Assembly: GCA_016718155.1 (NCBI GenBank)
Contig: JADKEH010000009.1
Location: forward strand, 1-64,000
Reading direction: 5' to 3'
DNA from: Candidatus Rhodoferax randersensis
GTDB lineage: Bacteria > Pseudomonadota > Gammaproteobacteria > Burkholderiales > Burkholderiaceae_C
DNA length: 64,000 nucleotides
Shown here: positions 25,559 through 34,446 of the stretch, one piece after another
How positions within the stretch are numbered: position 1 is the stretch's first letter
Layout: each line of letters opens with the position of its first letter
Program-made: the position numbers and the translations under genes
Notes under the pieces: model-generated
Seen by the model: the letters and a program-made list of their open reading frames with translations, nothing else
What the model was told of the DNA's origin: nothing
Database searches by the model: none

Positions 25559-25663
25559 GGCAGGTACGTAGGCGAGGCAGGCAGGGCAGGGGCAGGCGCG
25601 GCGTTCATGCGGTGGATTGTGCCCAGTTTGGCCATCATTCCGAGTGCGGGGCACAATCAAGTC

Positions 25664-27115
25664 ATGCCCCCGAAATCCCTGCACACCTTTCTCTGGCACG
25701 ACTACGAAACCTTTGGTCTCAACCCGCGTCGTGACCGGCCCGCGCAGTTTGCCGGCATCCGTACCGATGCGGAACTGAACGAGCTGGGCGAGCCGGTGAT
25801 GATTTACTGCCAGCCTGCCAACGACTATTTGCCCGATCCCACCTCGTGCCTGATCACCGGCATCACCCCGCAGCAGTGCCTGGCGCGTGGCTTGCCCGAG
25901 CACGCCTTTGCCGCGCAAATCGAGCAACTGCTGGCCCAGCCTGGCACCATCGGCGTGGGCTACAACACGATTCGTTTTGACGATGAAGTGACACGCTTCA
26001 TGTTCTGGCGCAACCTGATCGATCCCTACGCACGCGAATGGCAGAACGACTGCGGCCGCTGGGACTTGCTTGACGTCGTGCGCATGGCCTACGCGCTGCG
26101 GCCCGAGGGCATTCAATGGCCACTCAAAGTTGACGGCAAGCCCAGCTTCAAGCTGGAAGACCTGGCGCGTGCCAACGGCCTGCTGCATGAGGCCGCGCAC
26201 GATGCCTTGTCCGACGTGCGCGCCACCATCGCCCTGGCGCGGCTGATTCGCGGCGCACAACCCAAACTCTTTGATTTTTGCCTGGGCCTTCACAAAAAAG
26301 ACCGTGTCGCGGCGGAGCTGGGTTTGCCCACCAGTGCGCAGGCGGCCCAGCCTTTCTTGCATGTGTCGGGCATGTTCCCGCCCGAGCGCGGCTGTCTCGC
26401 CATCATGTGGCCGCTGGCGACCCACCCGACCAACAAAAACGAGCTGCTGGCGTGGGACCTGGCGCATGACCCCAGCGAGCTGGCCTTGCTCGACGTGGCC
26501 ACGCTGCGCCTGCGTTTGTTCAGCAAATCGACAGAGCTGCCCGAAGGCGTGCAGCGCCTGCCGCTCAAGTCGGTTCACCTCAACAAGTCGCCCATGGTGG
26601 TGCGCAAGCTGCAGACCTTGAGCCCCGCCATGGCGGCCAAGTGGGGCGTGGACATGGAGGCGGCGCTGCTTCATGCCGAGAAGGCGCGCGGCCTGCCCGA
26701 TATGAGCGCCATCTGGCCGGAGGTTTTCAAACGCCCGCAAGAAGCCACGCCCGACGTGGACGAAGACCTCTACGGCGGTTTTGTCGGCAACGCCGATCGG
26801 CGGCGACTGAATCAGTTGCGTGCGCTGGCGCCTGCCGAACTGGCCCACCACCGCATCGGCTTTGACGACGACCGGCTCGGCGAATTGCTGTTTCGTTACC
26901 GTGCCCGCAACTTTGCTGAAACGCTCACGCCAGAAGAGGCGCAGCGCTGGGAAGCGCACCGAGTGGCGTGGCTGCTGGAAGGTGAGGGCGGTGCCCGCAG
27001 TGTGGACGTGCTCTTGGCCGAGCTGGACAGTTTGTCGGAGACGGCAGATGCGCGAGCTGAGGAGATTCTGGGGGCGCTGATGGACTATGTGCAGGCGATT
27101 GCGCCGGAGTTGTAG
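25664..27115 (+). CDS. sbcB: Exodeoxyribonuclease I
   Basis: A 483-residue 3'-5' exonuclease on single-stranded DNA, active in repair and recombination. The DEDD-type exonuclease domain has FLWHDYETFG (Asp, Glu), GYNTIRFDDEVTR, and HDALSDVRATIALA. ExoI-specific SH3-like and C-terminal domains follow (PFLHVSGMFPPERGC, ADRRRLNQLRAL). Length matches the enteric enzyme (475). The ATG at 25664 begins MPPKSLHTFLWHDYETF; the longer frame to 24980 is antisense to earP. It is divergent from earP, with about 50-100 bases of shared promoter space. Confidence 0.95.
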   Translation: MPPKSLHTFLWHDYETFGLNPRRDRPAQFAGIRTDAELNELGEPVMIYCQPANDYLPDPTSCLITGITPQQCLARGLPEHAFAAQIEQLLAQPGTIGVGYNTIRFDDEVTRFMFWRNLIDPYAREWQNDCGRWDLLDVVRMAYALRPEGIQWPLKVDGKPSFKLEDLARANGLLHEAAHDALSDVRATIALARLIRGAQPKLFDFCLGLHKKDRVAAELGLPTSAQAAQPFLHVSGMFPPERGCLAIMWPLATHPTNKNELLAWDLAHDPSELALLDVATLRLRLFSKSTELPEGVQRLPLKSVHLNKSPMVVRKLQTLSPAMAAKWGVDMEAALLHAEKARGLPDMSAIWPEVFKRPQEATPDVDEDLYGGFVGNADRRRLNQLRALAPAELAHHRIGFDDDRLGELLFRYRARNFAETLTPEEAQRWEAHRVAWLLEGEGGARSVDVLLAELDSLSETADARAEEILGALMDYVQAIAPEL

Positions 27116-27133
27116 GCATGACAATCAAGCCCC

Positions 27134-29125
27134 ATGATTGACGCACATTCAGAAGCTCTGTTGAATGAAGTCGCCGGGTTGCCATCGTTGCCCGGTGTCT
27201 ACCGCTACTTTGACGCCCAGGGCGCGGTGCTCTACGTGGGCAAGGCCATCAACCTCAAGAAGCGGGTGGCCAGCTATTTCCGGCGGGACCACGGCGGCAC
27301 ACGCATCGGCCACATGGTCAGCAAGATCGTGCGTATGGAGACCACTGTGGTGCGCTCGGAGGCCGAGGCGCTGCTGCTTGAGAACAACCTGATCAAGACG
27401 CTCAACCCCAAGTACAACATCCTGTTTCGGGACGACAAAAGTTACCCTTATCTGAAGATGACAGCGCCCGCGCGCGGGGCAGACACAGCCAAGGCGCCGG
27501 CCGAGCGGGATGCCGGCACCGCAGTGCCCGGCGCGCCCGTGGGCAGTAACTTCTCCCGGGTCTCCTACTACCGTGGCGCGGTCGAGAAACGCCATCAGTA
27601 CTTTGGGCCCTATCCGAGCGCCTGGGCGGTCAAGGAGGCCATCCTGCTGATGCAGAAGGTGTTTCGCCTGCGCACCTGCGAGGATGCGGTGTTCAACAAC
27701 CGCACCCGGCCCTGCCTGCTGTACCAGATCAAGCGCTGCTCGGCACCCTGTGTCGGCCACATCTCGGCGCAGGATTACGCGCAGGACGTGGCTCGTGGTC
27801 AGCGCTTTTTGCGCGGTGACGCGCAAGAGGTGATGCGCGAACTGGAGGCGCGCATGATGGCGCACGCCCAAGCGTTGGAGTTTGAGCAGGCGGCCGAGTT
27901 GCGCAACCAGGTGGCGGCGCTGTCCAACGTGCTGCACCAGCAATCGGTGGACAACGTCAGTGACCGGGATGTCGACGTGCTGGCGGTCAAGGTGCAGGGC
28001 GGGCGTGCTTGCGTCAACCTGGCGATGGTGCGTGGCGGTCGCCACCTGGGGGACAGGCCCTACTTCCCGGTGCACGTCGACGAGGCGGTGGCGCTGCGTG
28101 GTGAGGACGATGATGATGCGGGAGAGGATGCCCCCTCGGTGGAGGTGCAGGTGTTGGAGGCTTTCGTGGCCCAGCACTATATTGACGTGGCCGTGCCGCC
28201 CAGTCTAGTCACCAGTGAGCCGATCAGCAAGAAGTTGCTGCGGGCCTTGTCGGCGCGTACCGGCGTCAAAGTCAGCGCCCAGCACCAACCGCGCGAGCAG
28301 CGCCGCGTCTGGCTGGAAATGGCGCAGACCAATGCCGGGTTGCAACTGGCCCGGCTGCTGGCCGAAGAGGGCTCGCAGCAAGCGCGCACCCGTGCCCTGG
28401 CCGATGCGCTGGACCTGGCCCCGGACAGCCTGGAGGACTTGCGCATCGAGTGCTTTGACATCTCGCACACGGCTGGCGAGTCGACGCAGGCCTCGTGCGT
28501 GGTGTTTCATCACCACAAAATGCAAAGCGCCGAGTACCGCCGCTTCAACATCGAGGGCATCACGCCGGGGGATGACTACGCCGCCATGCGCCAGGTGCTG
28601 GAGCGGCGCTATGGCAAGCTGGCGCAGGCGCTGCAAGCGGCGCAGGCTTCGGGCGAGCCCGCCACGCTGAGCGGTCGCTTGCCGGATTTGGTACTGGTGG
28701 ACGGCGGGCGCGGCCAGGTCAGCATGGCGCGCGACGTGTTCGAGCAGTTGGGCCTGAACCTGTCGCTGATCGTTGGCGTGGAAAAGGGTGAGGGGCGCAA
28801 GGTGGGGCTGGAGGAATTGGTGTTTGCCGATGGGCGCGACAAGGTCTACCTCGGCAAGGATTCTGCGGCCTTGATGCTGGTGGCGCAGATTCGGGACGAG
28901 GCGCACCGCTTTGCCATCACCGGCATGCGGGCACAGCGCGCCAAGGTGCGCTTAAGCGGTGGCAAGCTGGAGGAAATCGCCGGCATTGGCCCCAAGCGCC
29001 GCGCCCGCCTGTTGCAGCGGTTTGGCGGCGTGCGTGGCGTTGGGCTGGCCAGTGTGGAGGACATTGCCAGCGTGGAGGGCATCTCGCGCGAGCTGGCCGA
29101 GGACATCTACCGGGCGCTGCATTGA
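27134..29125 (+). CDS. uvrC: UvrABC system protein C
   Basis: A 663-residue nuclease that makes both incisions in nucleotide excision repair. The N-terminal GIY-YIG domain shows LPGVYRYFDAQGAVLYVGKA. A cysteine-containing segment (CLLYQIKRCSAPCVGHIS) is followed by a UVR motif near residues 225-260. The RNase H-like endonuclease domain has IECFDISHTAGESTQAS and LVLVDGGRGQVSMA, and a helix-hairpin-helix pair ends the protein (EIAGIGPKRRARLLQRFGG). It is about 50 residues longer than the enteric protein, partly from an Ala/Gly-rich insert near residues 112-138. It begins 18 bases after sbcB. Confidence 0.96.
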   Translation: MIDAHSEALLNEVAGLPSLPGVYRYFDAQGAVLYVGKAINLKKRVASYFRRDHGGTRIGHMVSKIVRMETTVVRSEAEALLLENNLIKTLNPKYNILFRDDKSYPYLKMTAPARGADTAKAPAERDAGTAVPGAPVGSNFSRVSYYRGAVEKRHQYFGPYPSAWAVKEAILLMQKVFRLRTCEDAVFNNRTRPCLLYQIKRCSAPCVGHISAQDYAQDVARGQRFLRGDAQEVMRELEARMMAHAQALEFEQAAELRNQVAALSNVLHQQSVDNVSDRDVDVLAVKVQGGRACVNLAMVRGGRHLGDRPYFPVHVDEAVALRGEDDDDAGEDAPSVEVQVLEAFVAQHYIDVAVPPSLVTSEPISKKLLRALSARTGVKVSAQHQPREQRRVWLEMAQTNAGLQLARLLAEEGSQQARTRALADALDLAPDSLEDLRIECFDISHTAGESTQASCVVFHHHKMQSAEYRRFNIEGITPGDDYAAMRQVLERRYGKLAQALQAAQASGEPATLSGRLPDLVLVDGGRGQVSMARDVFEQLGLNLSLIVGVEKGEGRKVGLEELVFADGRDKVYLGKDSAALMLVAQIRDEAHRFAITGMRAQRAKVRLSGGKLEEIAGIGPKRRARLLQRFGGVRGVGLASVEDIASVEGISRELAEDIYRALH

Positions 29126-29169
29126 GCCCTGGGCTCGAATGGGCGCCGGCTCGTGCCACAATCACAAGC

Positions 29170-29745
29170 ATGTTCTTCACCATCCCCACCATCATGACCT
29201 GGACGCGCATCGTCGCGATCCCGCTCATCGTTGGGGTTTTCTACCTGCCCGAGTCGATGGCCTCGCAGGCTGAGCGCAATTTGATTGCCACCGTCATGTT
29301 TGTGCTGTTCGCCGCGACCGATTGGCTCGATGGCTACTTGGCGCGCAAGCTCAACCAGGTGTCGTCCTTTGGTGCATTTCTGGACCCGGTGGCCGACAAG
29401 TTCCTGGTCTGTGCCAGTGTGCTGGTGCTGGTGCACCTGGGCCGCGCCGACGTGTTCGTGGCCTTGATCATCATCGGGCGCGAGATCGCCATCTCGGCCC
29501 TGCGTGAGTGGATGGCCCAGATTGGTGCTTCCAAGAGCGTGGCAGTGCACATGGTGGGCAAGCTCAAGACGGTGGCGCAAATGGTGGCGATCCCGTTTCT
29601 GCTGTTTGATGGCCGCCTGTTCGGACTGATCGACACCCATGTCTGGGGCGTGTGGTTGATCTGGATTGCCGCGTTGTTGACCGTCTGGTCGATGGTCTAC
29701 TACCTGCAGAAGGCGCTGCCCGAGATTCGGGCCAGGGTGAAGTGA
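29170..29745 (+). CDS. pgsA: CDP-diacylglycerol-glycerol-3-phosphate 3-phosphatidyltransferase
   Basis: A 191-residue inner-membrane enzyme that makes phosphatidylglycerol phosphate. The CDP-alcohol phosphotransferase signature is DWLDGYLARKLNQVSSFGAF followed by LDPVADK. Several hydrophobic helices flank it (IVAIPLIVGVFYL; VMFVLFAA; VFVALIIIG; WGVWLIWIAALLTVWSMVYY). I chose ATG 29170 (MFFTIPTIMTWTRI), the usual N-terminus. The uvrC-pgsA order is common in proteobacteria. The stop codon overlaps the GTG of the next gene. Confidence 0.95.
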   Translation: MFFTIPTIMTWTRIVAIPLIVGVFYLPESMASQAERNLIATVMFVLFAATDWLDGYLARKLNQVSSFGAFLDPVADKFLVCASVLVLVHLGRADVFVALIIIGREIAISALREWMAQIGASKSVAVHMVGKLKTVAQMVAIPFLLFDGRLFGLIDTHVWGVWLIWIAALLTVWSMVYYLQKALPEIRARVK

Positions 29746-30665
29746 CGGCCCCTGACGACCGGGCCCTGATCCGGGTCATGCCTGTGGTGTTCGTGCTGAT
29801 CTGGAGTACCGGTTTCATCGTGGCGCGGTACGGCATGCCCCACGCGCCGCCGATGAAGTTTCTGGCGGTCCGCTACGCCTTGTCGATTCTGTGTTTTGTT
29901 CCCTGGATTGTGCTGGCCCGTGTGCTCTGGCCGCGCACACGCTCGCAGTGGCTGCACCTGGGCGTGACCGGCGTGTTGATGCACGCGATCTACCTTGGGG
30001 GCGTCTGGGCTGCCGTCAAAGCGGGCATGGGCTCGGGCCTGTCGGCCCTGATCGTTGGACTGCAGCCGGTGCTGACGGCGATCTGGCTGTCCGCCACCGG
30101 CGGCAAAGTGCTCGCGCGGCAATGGACCGGGTTGGTATTGGGTTTCATCGGTCTGGTGATGGTGGTGTCGCGCAAGTTCGGTCACGGGGGTGAGGCCAAT
30201 TGGCTGAACATGTCGTTCGCGATTGCCGCCTTGCTCGGCATTACCTTGGGGACGCTGTACCAAAAGCGCTTTGTTACCCCCTGCGACGTGCGCACCGCCA
30301 ATGTCGTCCAGCTCGGCGCGGCGCTGTTGCTGACCTTGCCGCTGGCCTTGCTGGAAGTCGAGACCATGCACTGGAACGACGAGCTGCGCTGGGCCATGGC
30401 CTGGTCGGTACTGGCGCTGACGCTGGGCGGCAGCTCGCTGCTGTATCTGCTGATCCAGCGCGGTGCGGCGACGTCCGTGACCAGCCTGATGTACCTGGTG
30501 CCACCCGCCACGGCTCTGATGGCCTGGGTGCTGTTTGCCGAACCCATCTCGGCGCTGACCGTGGCTGGTACCGCGCTCACCGCGGTGGGCGTGGCGTTGG
30601 TGGTGCGCCAGCCCGGCGGGTACCCGGCACGTCCAAGGCCTGTGTGGTGGCTTTTTCAGGATTGA
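29742..30665 (+). CDS. EamA-family (DMT) transporter
   Basis: A 307-residue membrane protein with two EamA repeats and about ten predicted membrane helices, from VMPVVFVLIWSTGFIVARYG to ALTVAGTALTAVGVALVV. The substrate is unknown; the superfamily exports metabolites or amino acids. The GTG at 29742 overlaps the pgsA stop (GTGA); the ATG at 29778 is the alternative and would start right at the first membrane helix. The hydrophilic tail (QPGGYPARPRPVWWLFQD) is short. It is followed 11 bases later by the tartrate dehydrogenase gene, so the two may be co-transcribed. Confidence 0.87.
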   Translation: MTAPDDRALIRVMPVVFVLIWSTGFIVARYGMPHAPPMKFLAVRYALSILCFVPWIVLARVLWPRTRSQWLHLGVTGVLMHAIYLGGVWAAVKAGMGSGLSALIVGLQPVLTAIWLSATGGKVLARQWTGLVLGFIGLVMVVSRKFGHGGEANWLNMSFAIAALLGITLGTLYQKRFVTPCDVRTANVVQLGAALLLTLPLALLEVETMHWNDELRWAMAWSVLALTLGGSSLLYLLIQRGAATSVTSLMYLVPPATALMAWVLFAEPISALTVAGTALTAVGVALVVRQPGGYPARPRPVWWLFQD

Positions 30666-30676
30666 AAAGAGTCCAC

Positions 30677-31802
30677 ATGAGCAAGAACGAATCGCCGTGA
30701 TTGCCGGCGACGGCATCGGCCAGGAAGTGATGCCCGAAGGCCTGCGCGTGGTGCAAGCGGCGGCCAGCAAGTTCGGCATTGACCTTCAGTTTGACCACTT
30801 CGATTTTTCCAGCTGGGACTACTTTGAGAAGCACGGCAAGATGCTGCCCGACAACTGGAAGGACCAGATCGGCGGACACGATGCAATTTACTTCGGTGCC
30901 GTCGGCTGGCCCGAGAAGATTCCCGATCACTTGTCCTTGTGGGGTTCACTGCTGCTGTTTCGGCGCGAGTTTGAGCAGTACGTGAACCTGCGCCCGGCGC
31001 GCCTGATGCCGGGCATCATTGCCCCGGTGGTGCGCCGCGACGGCAGTGCGCGGGTTGCTGGCGAGATCGACATGATGATCGTGCGCGAGAACACCGAGGG
31101 CGAGTACTCCAGCATTGGCGGGCGCATGTACGAGGGCACCGAGCGCGAGATCGTCATGCAGGAGACCGTGATGTCGCGCATCGGCGTGGACCGGGTGCTG
31201 CGCTTCGCCTTCGAATTGGCCATGTCCCGGCCCAAGAAGCACCTGACCAGCGCCACCAAATCCAACGGCATTGCCATCACCATGCCCTATTGGGATGAAC
31301 GCGTCGAGGCCATGGCACGCCAGTACCCGGCGGTGCGGGTGGACAAGTTCCACATCGACATCCTGACGGCCCACTTTGTGCAACGGCCGGACCACTTTGA
31401 CGTGGTGGTGGCCAGCAACTTGTTTGGCGACATCCTGAGCGACCTGGGGCCCGCCTGTACTGGCACCATTGGCATCGCGCCCAGCGCCAACCTCAATCCG
31501 TCGCGGCAGTTTCCGTCCTTGTTCGAGCCGGTGCACGGTTCGGCACCTGACATCGCGGGCCGTGGCATCGCCAATCCGATCGGCCAAGTTTGGAGCGGCG
31601 CGCTGATGCTGGAGTTCCTGGGGCACAGGCGGCGCACGACGCGGTGCTGGCGGCCATCGAAGCAGTGCTGGCGCCAGACAGCGGCGCACCGCGCACGCCT
31701 GATCTTGGTGGCACGGCCACCACCGAAGATCTGGGTCGGGCCATTGCGGCGCCTAGCGCACTCGCTGCTCGCCAGAGGCAATCATTTGCCACAGCGTCTT
31801 AA
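30677..31802 (+). pseudogene. Tartrate dehydrogenase/decarboxylase-like, two frameshifts
   Basis: A beta-decarboxylating dehydrogenase of the isopropylmalate/tartrate family. The body is clear: GDGIGQEVMPEGLRVV, SLWGSLLLFRREFEQYVNLR, RENTEGEYSSIGGRMYEG, KSNGIAITMPYWDE, and VHGSAPDIAGRGIANPIG. The tartrate type is favoured by the 'SLWGSLL' region. ATG 30677 (MSKN) is out of frame with RIAVIAGDG; one base is missing near 30690. At 31621 another base is missing, and the true C-terminus (AQAAHDAVLAAIEAVL to TTEDLGRAIAA) continues in the next frame to a stop at 31802. Repaired length would be near the normal 360-370 residues. Sequencing errors or real inactivation are both possible. Confidence 0.8.
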
Positions 31803-31879
31803 GATCTTGCGCGATCGAGCGGCGCGCCGCAAAACCGAATAGAATTCGCCTCCGCACTGTTGTAAAGCTGCATGTGATG

Positions 31880-31908
31880 TTGACACTGGGAAGTCCAGTG
31901 GCTTTAAT
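31880..31908 (+). promoter_or_regulatory. Promoter of the HU gene with internal inverted repeat
   Basis: TTGACA (31880-31885), a 17-base spacer and TTTAAT (31903-31908) form a near-consensus sigma70 promoter. CACTGG-GAAGT-CCAGTG at 31884-31900 is an inverted repeat that fills the spacer. The transcript would have a leader of about 120 bases before the GTG start. Confidence 0.7.
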
Positions 31909-32037
31909 GACGTGCAGCAGTGCGAGCTGCGCACCATCTCCCGCTCGACATTGCCGGCCAATTCTGCCCGAGCCAGGTGTGGGGAGATTTTTGAAGAGAC
32001 ATTTTGATCAACTCTGCTTCCATACGAGGGGACATTT

Positions 32038-32310
32038 GTGAATAAGACCGAACTGATTGAGCACATTGCCAAACACGCTGACATCTCCAAAGCCGCCGCC
32101 ACCCGCGCGCTGGAGTCCACCATTGGCGCCGTCAAGACAACACTGAAGAAGGGCGGCTCCGTGTCGCTGGTGGGATTTGGGACTTTCGCCGTGGGCAAAC
32201 GTGCCGCGCGCGTGGGCCGTAATCCGCGGACCGGCGCTGCGATTAAAATCAAGGCAGCCAAAGTGCCAAAGTTTCGGCCAGGCAAAGCGTTGAAGGACGC
32301 TTTGAACTGA
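32038..32310 (+). CDS. hup: HU-family DNA-binding protein
   Basis: A 90-residue nucleoid protein that bends DNA as a dimer. MNKTELIEHIAKHADISKAA, VSLVGFGTFAVGKRAARVGR and the beta-arm sequence NPRTGAAIKIKAAKVPKFRP with its intercalating Pro are all present. The start is GTG at 32038, with AGGGGA seven bases upstream. A tRNA-Val gene begins 19 bases after its stop, so both may share a transcript. Its position before ppiD matches the common hupB-ppiD order. Confidence 0.96.
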   Translation: MNKTELIEHIAKHADISKAAATRALESTIGAVKTTLKKGGSVSLVGFGTFAVGKRAARVGRNPRTGAAIKIKAAKVPKFRPGKALKDALN

Positions 32311-32329
32311 TTCCAGGTTAGTAACGGTG

Positions 32330-32405
32330 GGGTGCTTAGCTCAGTTGGTAGAGCGGCGCCCTTACAAGGCGTAGGTCGGCGGTTCGAACCCGTCAGCACC
32401 CACCA
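32330..32405 (+). tRNA. tRNA-Val (anticodon UAC)
   Basis: A full cloverleaf: acceptor GGGTGCT pairs with the 3' side AGCACCC, D-loop AGCTCAGTTGGTAGAGC, anticodon stem CGCC/GGCG with loop CTTACAA, T-loop GGTTCGAACC, and encoded CCA at 32403-32405. Confidence 0.97.
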
Positions 32406-32407
32406 CC

Positions 32408-32438
32408 AAGGCGAACATCGTGTTCGCCTTTTGTTTTT
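32408..32438 (+). terminator. Terminator after tRNA-Val
   Basis: AAGGCGAAC pairs with GTTCGCCTT (9 bp, 5-base loop ATCGT), followed by TTGTTTTT, three bases after the tRNA. Confidence 0.85.
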
Positions 32439-32481
32439 GAATCGGGCACCCGGCGCCGTCCTCTGACTAGAAGGTCCGGGC

Positions 32482-34419
32482 ATGTTTGATTTCGTTCGCC
32501 AGCACACCAAGATCATGATGGGCCTGTTGTTCCTGTTGATCATTCCGTCTTTTGTGTTGTTCGGCATTGATGGGTACAACAGTTTCCGCGACAAAGGTGT
32601 GACGGTGGCCAAGATCGGCGGCCACGACATTACCCAGCAGGAGTGGGACTTTGCGCACAAGAACGAGATTGAGCGTCTGCGCGCGGCGCGTCCGAATCTG
32701 GACATCAAGCTGCTCGATTCCCCCGAACTTCGCTATGCCACACTGGAACGCCTGGTGCAAGAGAACGTGTTGGCGCAAGCGGCGGAGCAGTCGAAGCTGT
32801 CCACCAGCGACGCCCGTTTGGCGCGCGAGTTGCAGCAGGTGCCGGCGATCGCGTCGCTGATAGGCGCTGACGGCAAGCTCGACCGCGAACGTTACCGCCA
32901 ACTGGTGGCGGCCCAGGGCCTGACTCCGGAAGGCTTTGAGGTGCGTGTGCGCAAGGATCTCTCGGTTCGTCAGGTTCAAGAGGCCGTGACGGCCAGCGGC
33001 TTCGCTGCCGCGGCATTGGCTGATGTTGCCTTGAATGCCTTTTTTGAGAAACGCGAGATTCAGGTGGCCACTTTCAAGCCGTCCGATTTTGCCGGCAAGG
33101 TTGAACCGACCGAAGCCGAACTGGATGCCTTTTACAAGGCCAATCAGCCGCTGTTTCAGGCGCCCGAGGCAGCCAGCATCGAGTACCTCGTGCTGGATCT
33201 CGAATCCATCAAGAAGACCGTCACGCTCAACGAATCCGATGTCAAAGGCTACTACGAGCAAAACGCCGAGCGCCTGAGCGGCGACGAAGAGCGCCGCGCC
33301 AGCCACATCCTGATCAATGCCGCCAAGGAGGCGCCGCCGGCGGAGCAGCAAAAGGCCAAGGCACGGGCAGAGGAGTTGTTGCAGTCCCTGCGCAAGGCGC
33401 CTGAGAGCTTTGCCGAGGTGGCCAGGAAGAACTCCCAGGACACCGGCTCGGCTGCCAATGGCGGCGACCTGGATTTCTTCAAACGCTCGGGCATGGTCAA
33501 GGCGTTTTCGGATGCGGCGTTTGCGCTCAAGAAAGGCGACATCAGCGAGGTGGTGCAGTCCGAGTACGGCTACCATATCATCAGGCTGACCGATATCAAG
33601 ACCCCCAAGCAGCGCAGTTTTGAAGAGCTGCGCCCAAGTATTGAATCCGATCTAAAGACGCAACAGGCGCAGCGCAAGTTTGCCGAGTCCGCCGAGGCAT
33701 TTACCAACGGCGTGTACGAGCAGTCTGACAGCCTCAAGCCTGTGGCCGACAAGCTCAAGCTGGAGATCCGCACCGCCACTGGGCTGACGCGCAAGCCCGC
33801 GCCAGGTGCCACTGGCGTACTGGCCAATCCAAAGTTGTTGGCCGCCATTTTTGGACCGGATGCGATCGAGAAGAAGCGCAATACCGAAGCGGTTGAGACG
33901 GCGTCCAGCCAGTTGGTGTCGGCACGCATTACCCAGTACACGCCAGCCAAGACGATTGCGTTCGCCGATGTGCGGGCCAATGTGCGTGAGCGCGTGGTGG
34001 CCGCGCGCGCCAACGAGCTCGCCAAAAAGGACGGCGCGGACAAGCTGGCCGCCTGGAAGGGCAACCCGGCTGCGGCAAGCTTGCCCGCCGCGGTGGTGGT
34101 GTCGCGTGATCGGCCGCAGAACTTGCCCCAGCCGGTGCTCAATGCCGCACTGCGGGCCGATACCAGCGTGTTGCCAGGCTTCGTGGGCGTCGATCTGGGT
34201 GAGCAGGGGTACGCCGTGGTCAAGGTCGTCAAGGCCATCCCGCGCGACGCACCCGCCGCCGACGCCGCCAAGCAGGACCGTGCCCAATACGCCCAATGGT
34301 GGACCGTCGCCGAGGGTCAGGCTTACTATGCCTTGCTCAAGGATCGCTTCAAGGTGCAGATGAAGGTGTCGCGCCCGGCACCACTCAGCGCTGATTCCCC
34401 GCTTGCGGCAGTTCAGTGA
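32482..34419 (+). CDS. ppiD: Periplasmic peptidyl-prolyl isomerase PpiD
   Basis: A 645-residue inner-membrane-anchored folding factor. A short cytoplasmic start (MFDFVRQHTKIMM) and one transmembrane helix (about residues 15-33, GLLFLLIIPSFVLFG) are followed by a SurA-like chaperone domain. The parvulin rotamase lies at about residues 265-370 (RRASHILINAAKEAPPAEQQ; FAEVARKNSQDTGSAANGGD; VVQSEYGYHIIRLTDI). The C-terminal SurA-N-like half closes the chaperone fold. It helps proteins leaving the Sec translocon. Length is typical. It stands between two tRNA genes and downstream of the HU gene, as in many gammaproteobacteria and betaproteobacteria. Confidence 0.94.
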   Translation: MFDFVRQHTKIMMGLLFLLIIPSFVLFGIDGYNSFRDKGVTVAKIGGHDITQQEWDFAHKNEIERLRAARPNLDIKLLDSPELRYATLERLVQENVLAQAAEQSKLSTSDARLARELQQVPAIASLIGADGKLDRERYRQLVAAQGLTPEGFEVRVRKDLSVRQVQEAVTASGFAAAALADVALNAFFEKREIQVATFKPSDFAGKVEPTEAELDAFYKANQPLFQAPEAASIEYLVLDLESIKKTVTLNESDVKGYYEQNAERLSGDEERRASHILINAAKEAPPAEQQKAKARAEELLQSLRKAPESFAEVARKNSQDTGSAANGGDLDFFKRSGMVKAFSDAAFALKKGDISEVVQSEYGYHIIRLTDIKTPKQRSFEELRPSIESDLKTQQAQRKFAESAEAFTNGVYEQSDSLKPVADKLKLEIRTATGLTRKPAPGATGVLANPKLLAAIFGPDAIEKKRNTEAVETASSQLVSARITQYTPAKTIAFADVRANVRERVVAARANELAKKDGADKLAAWKGNPAAASLPAAVVVSRDRPQNLPQPVLNAALRADTSVLPGFVGVDLGEQGYAVVKVVKAIPRDAPAADAAKQDRAQYAQWWTVAEGQAYYALLKDRFKVQMKVSRPAPLSADSPLAAVQ

Positions 34420-34430
34420 TCGGCAGCAGT

Positions 34431-34436
34431 TATAAT
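34431..34436 (+). promoter_or_regulatory. -10 box for tRNA-His
   Basis: A perfect TATAAT lies ten bases before the tRNA-His gene. No good -35 at standard distance; TTGCGG lies too far upstream. Confidence 0.5.
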
Positions 34437-34446
34437 CAAAAGCTAC

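Noticed and set aside
24470..27124. An 884-codon open frame on the minus strand
   Set aside because: Only its last 360 codons are earP. The rest is antisense to sbcB, which has clear exonuclease motifs.
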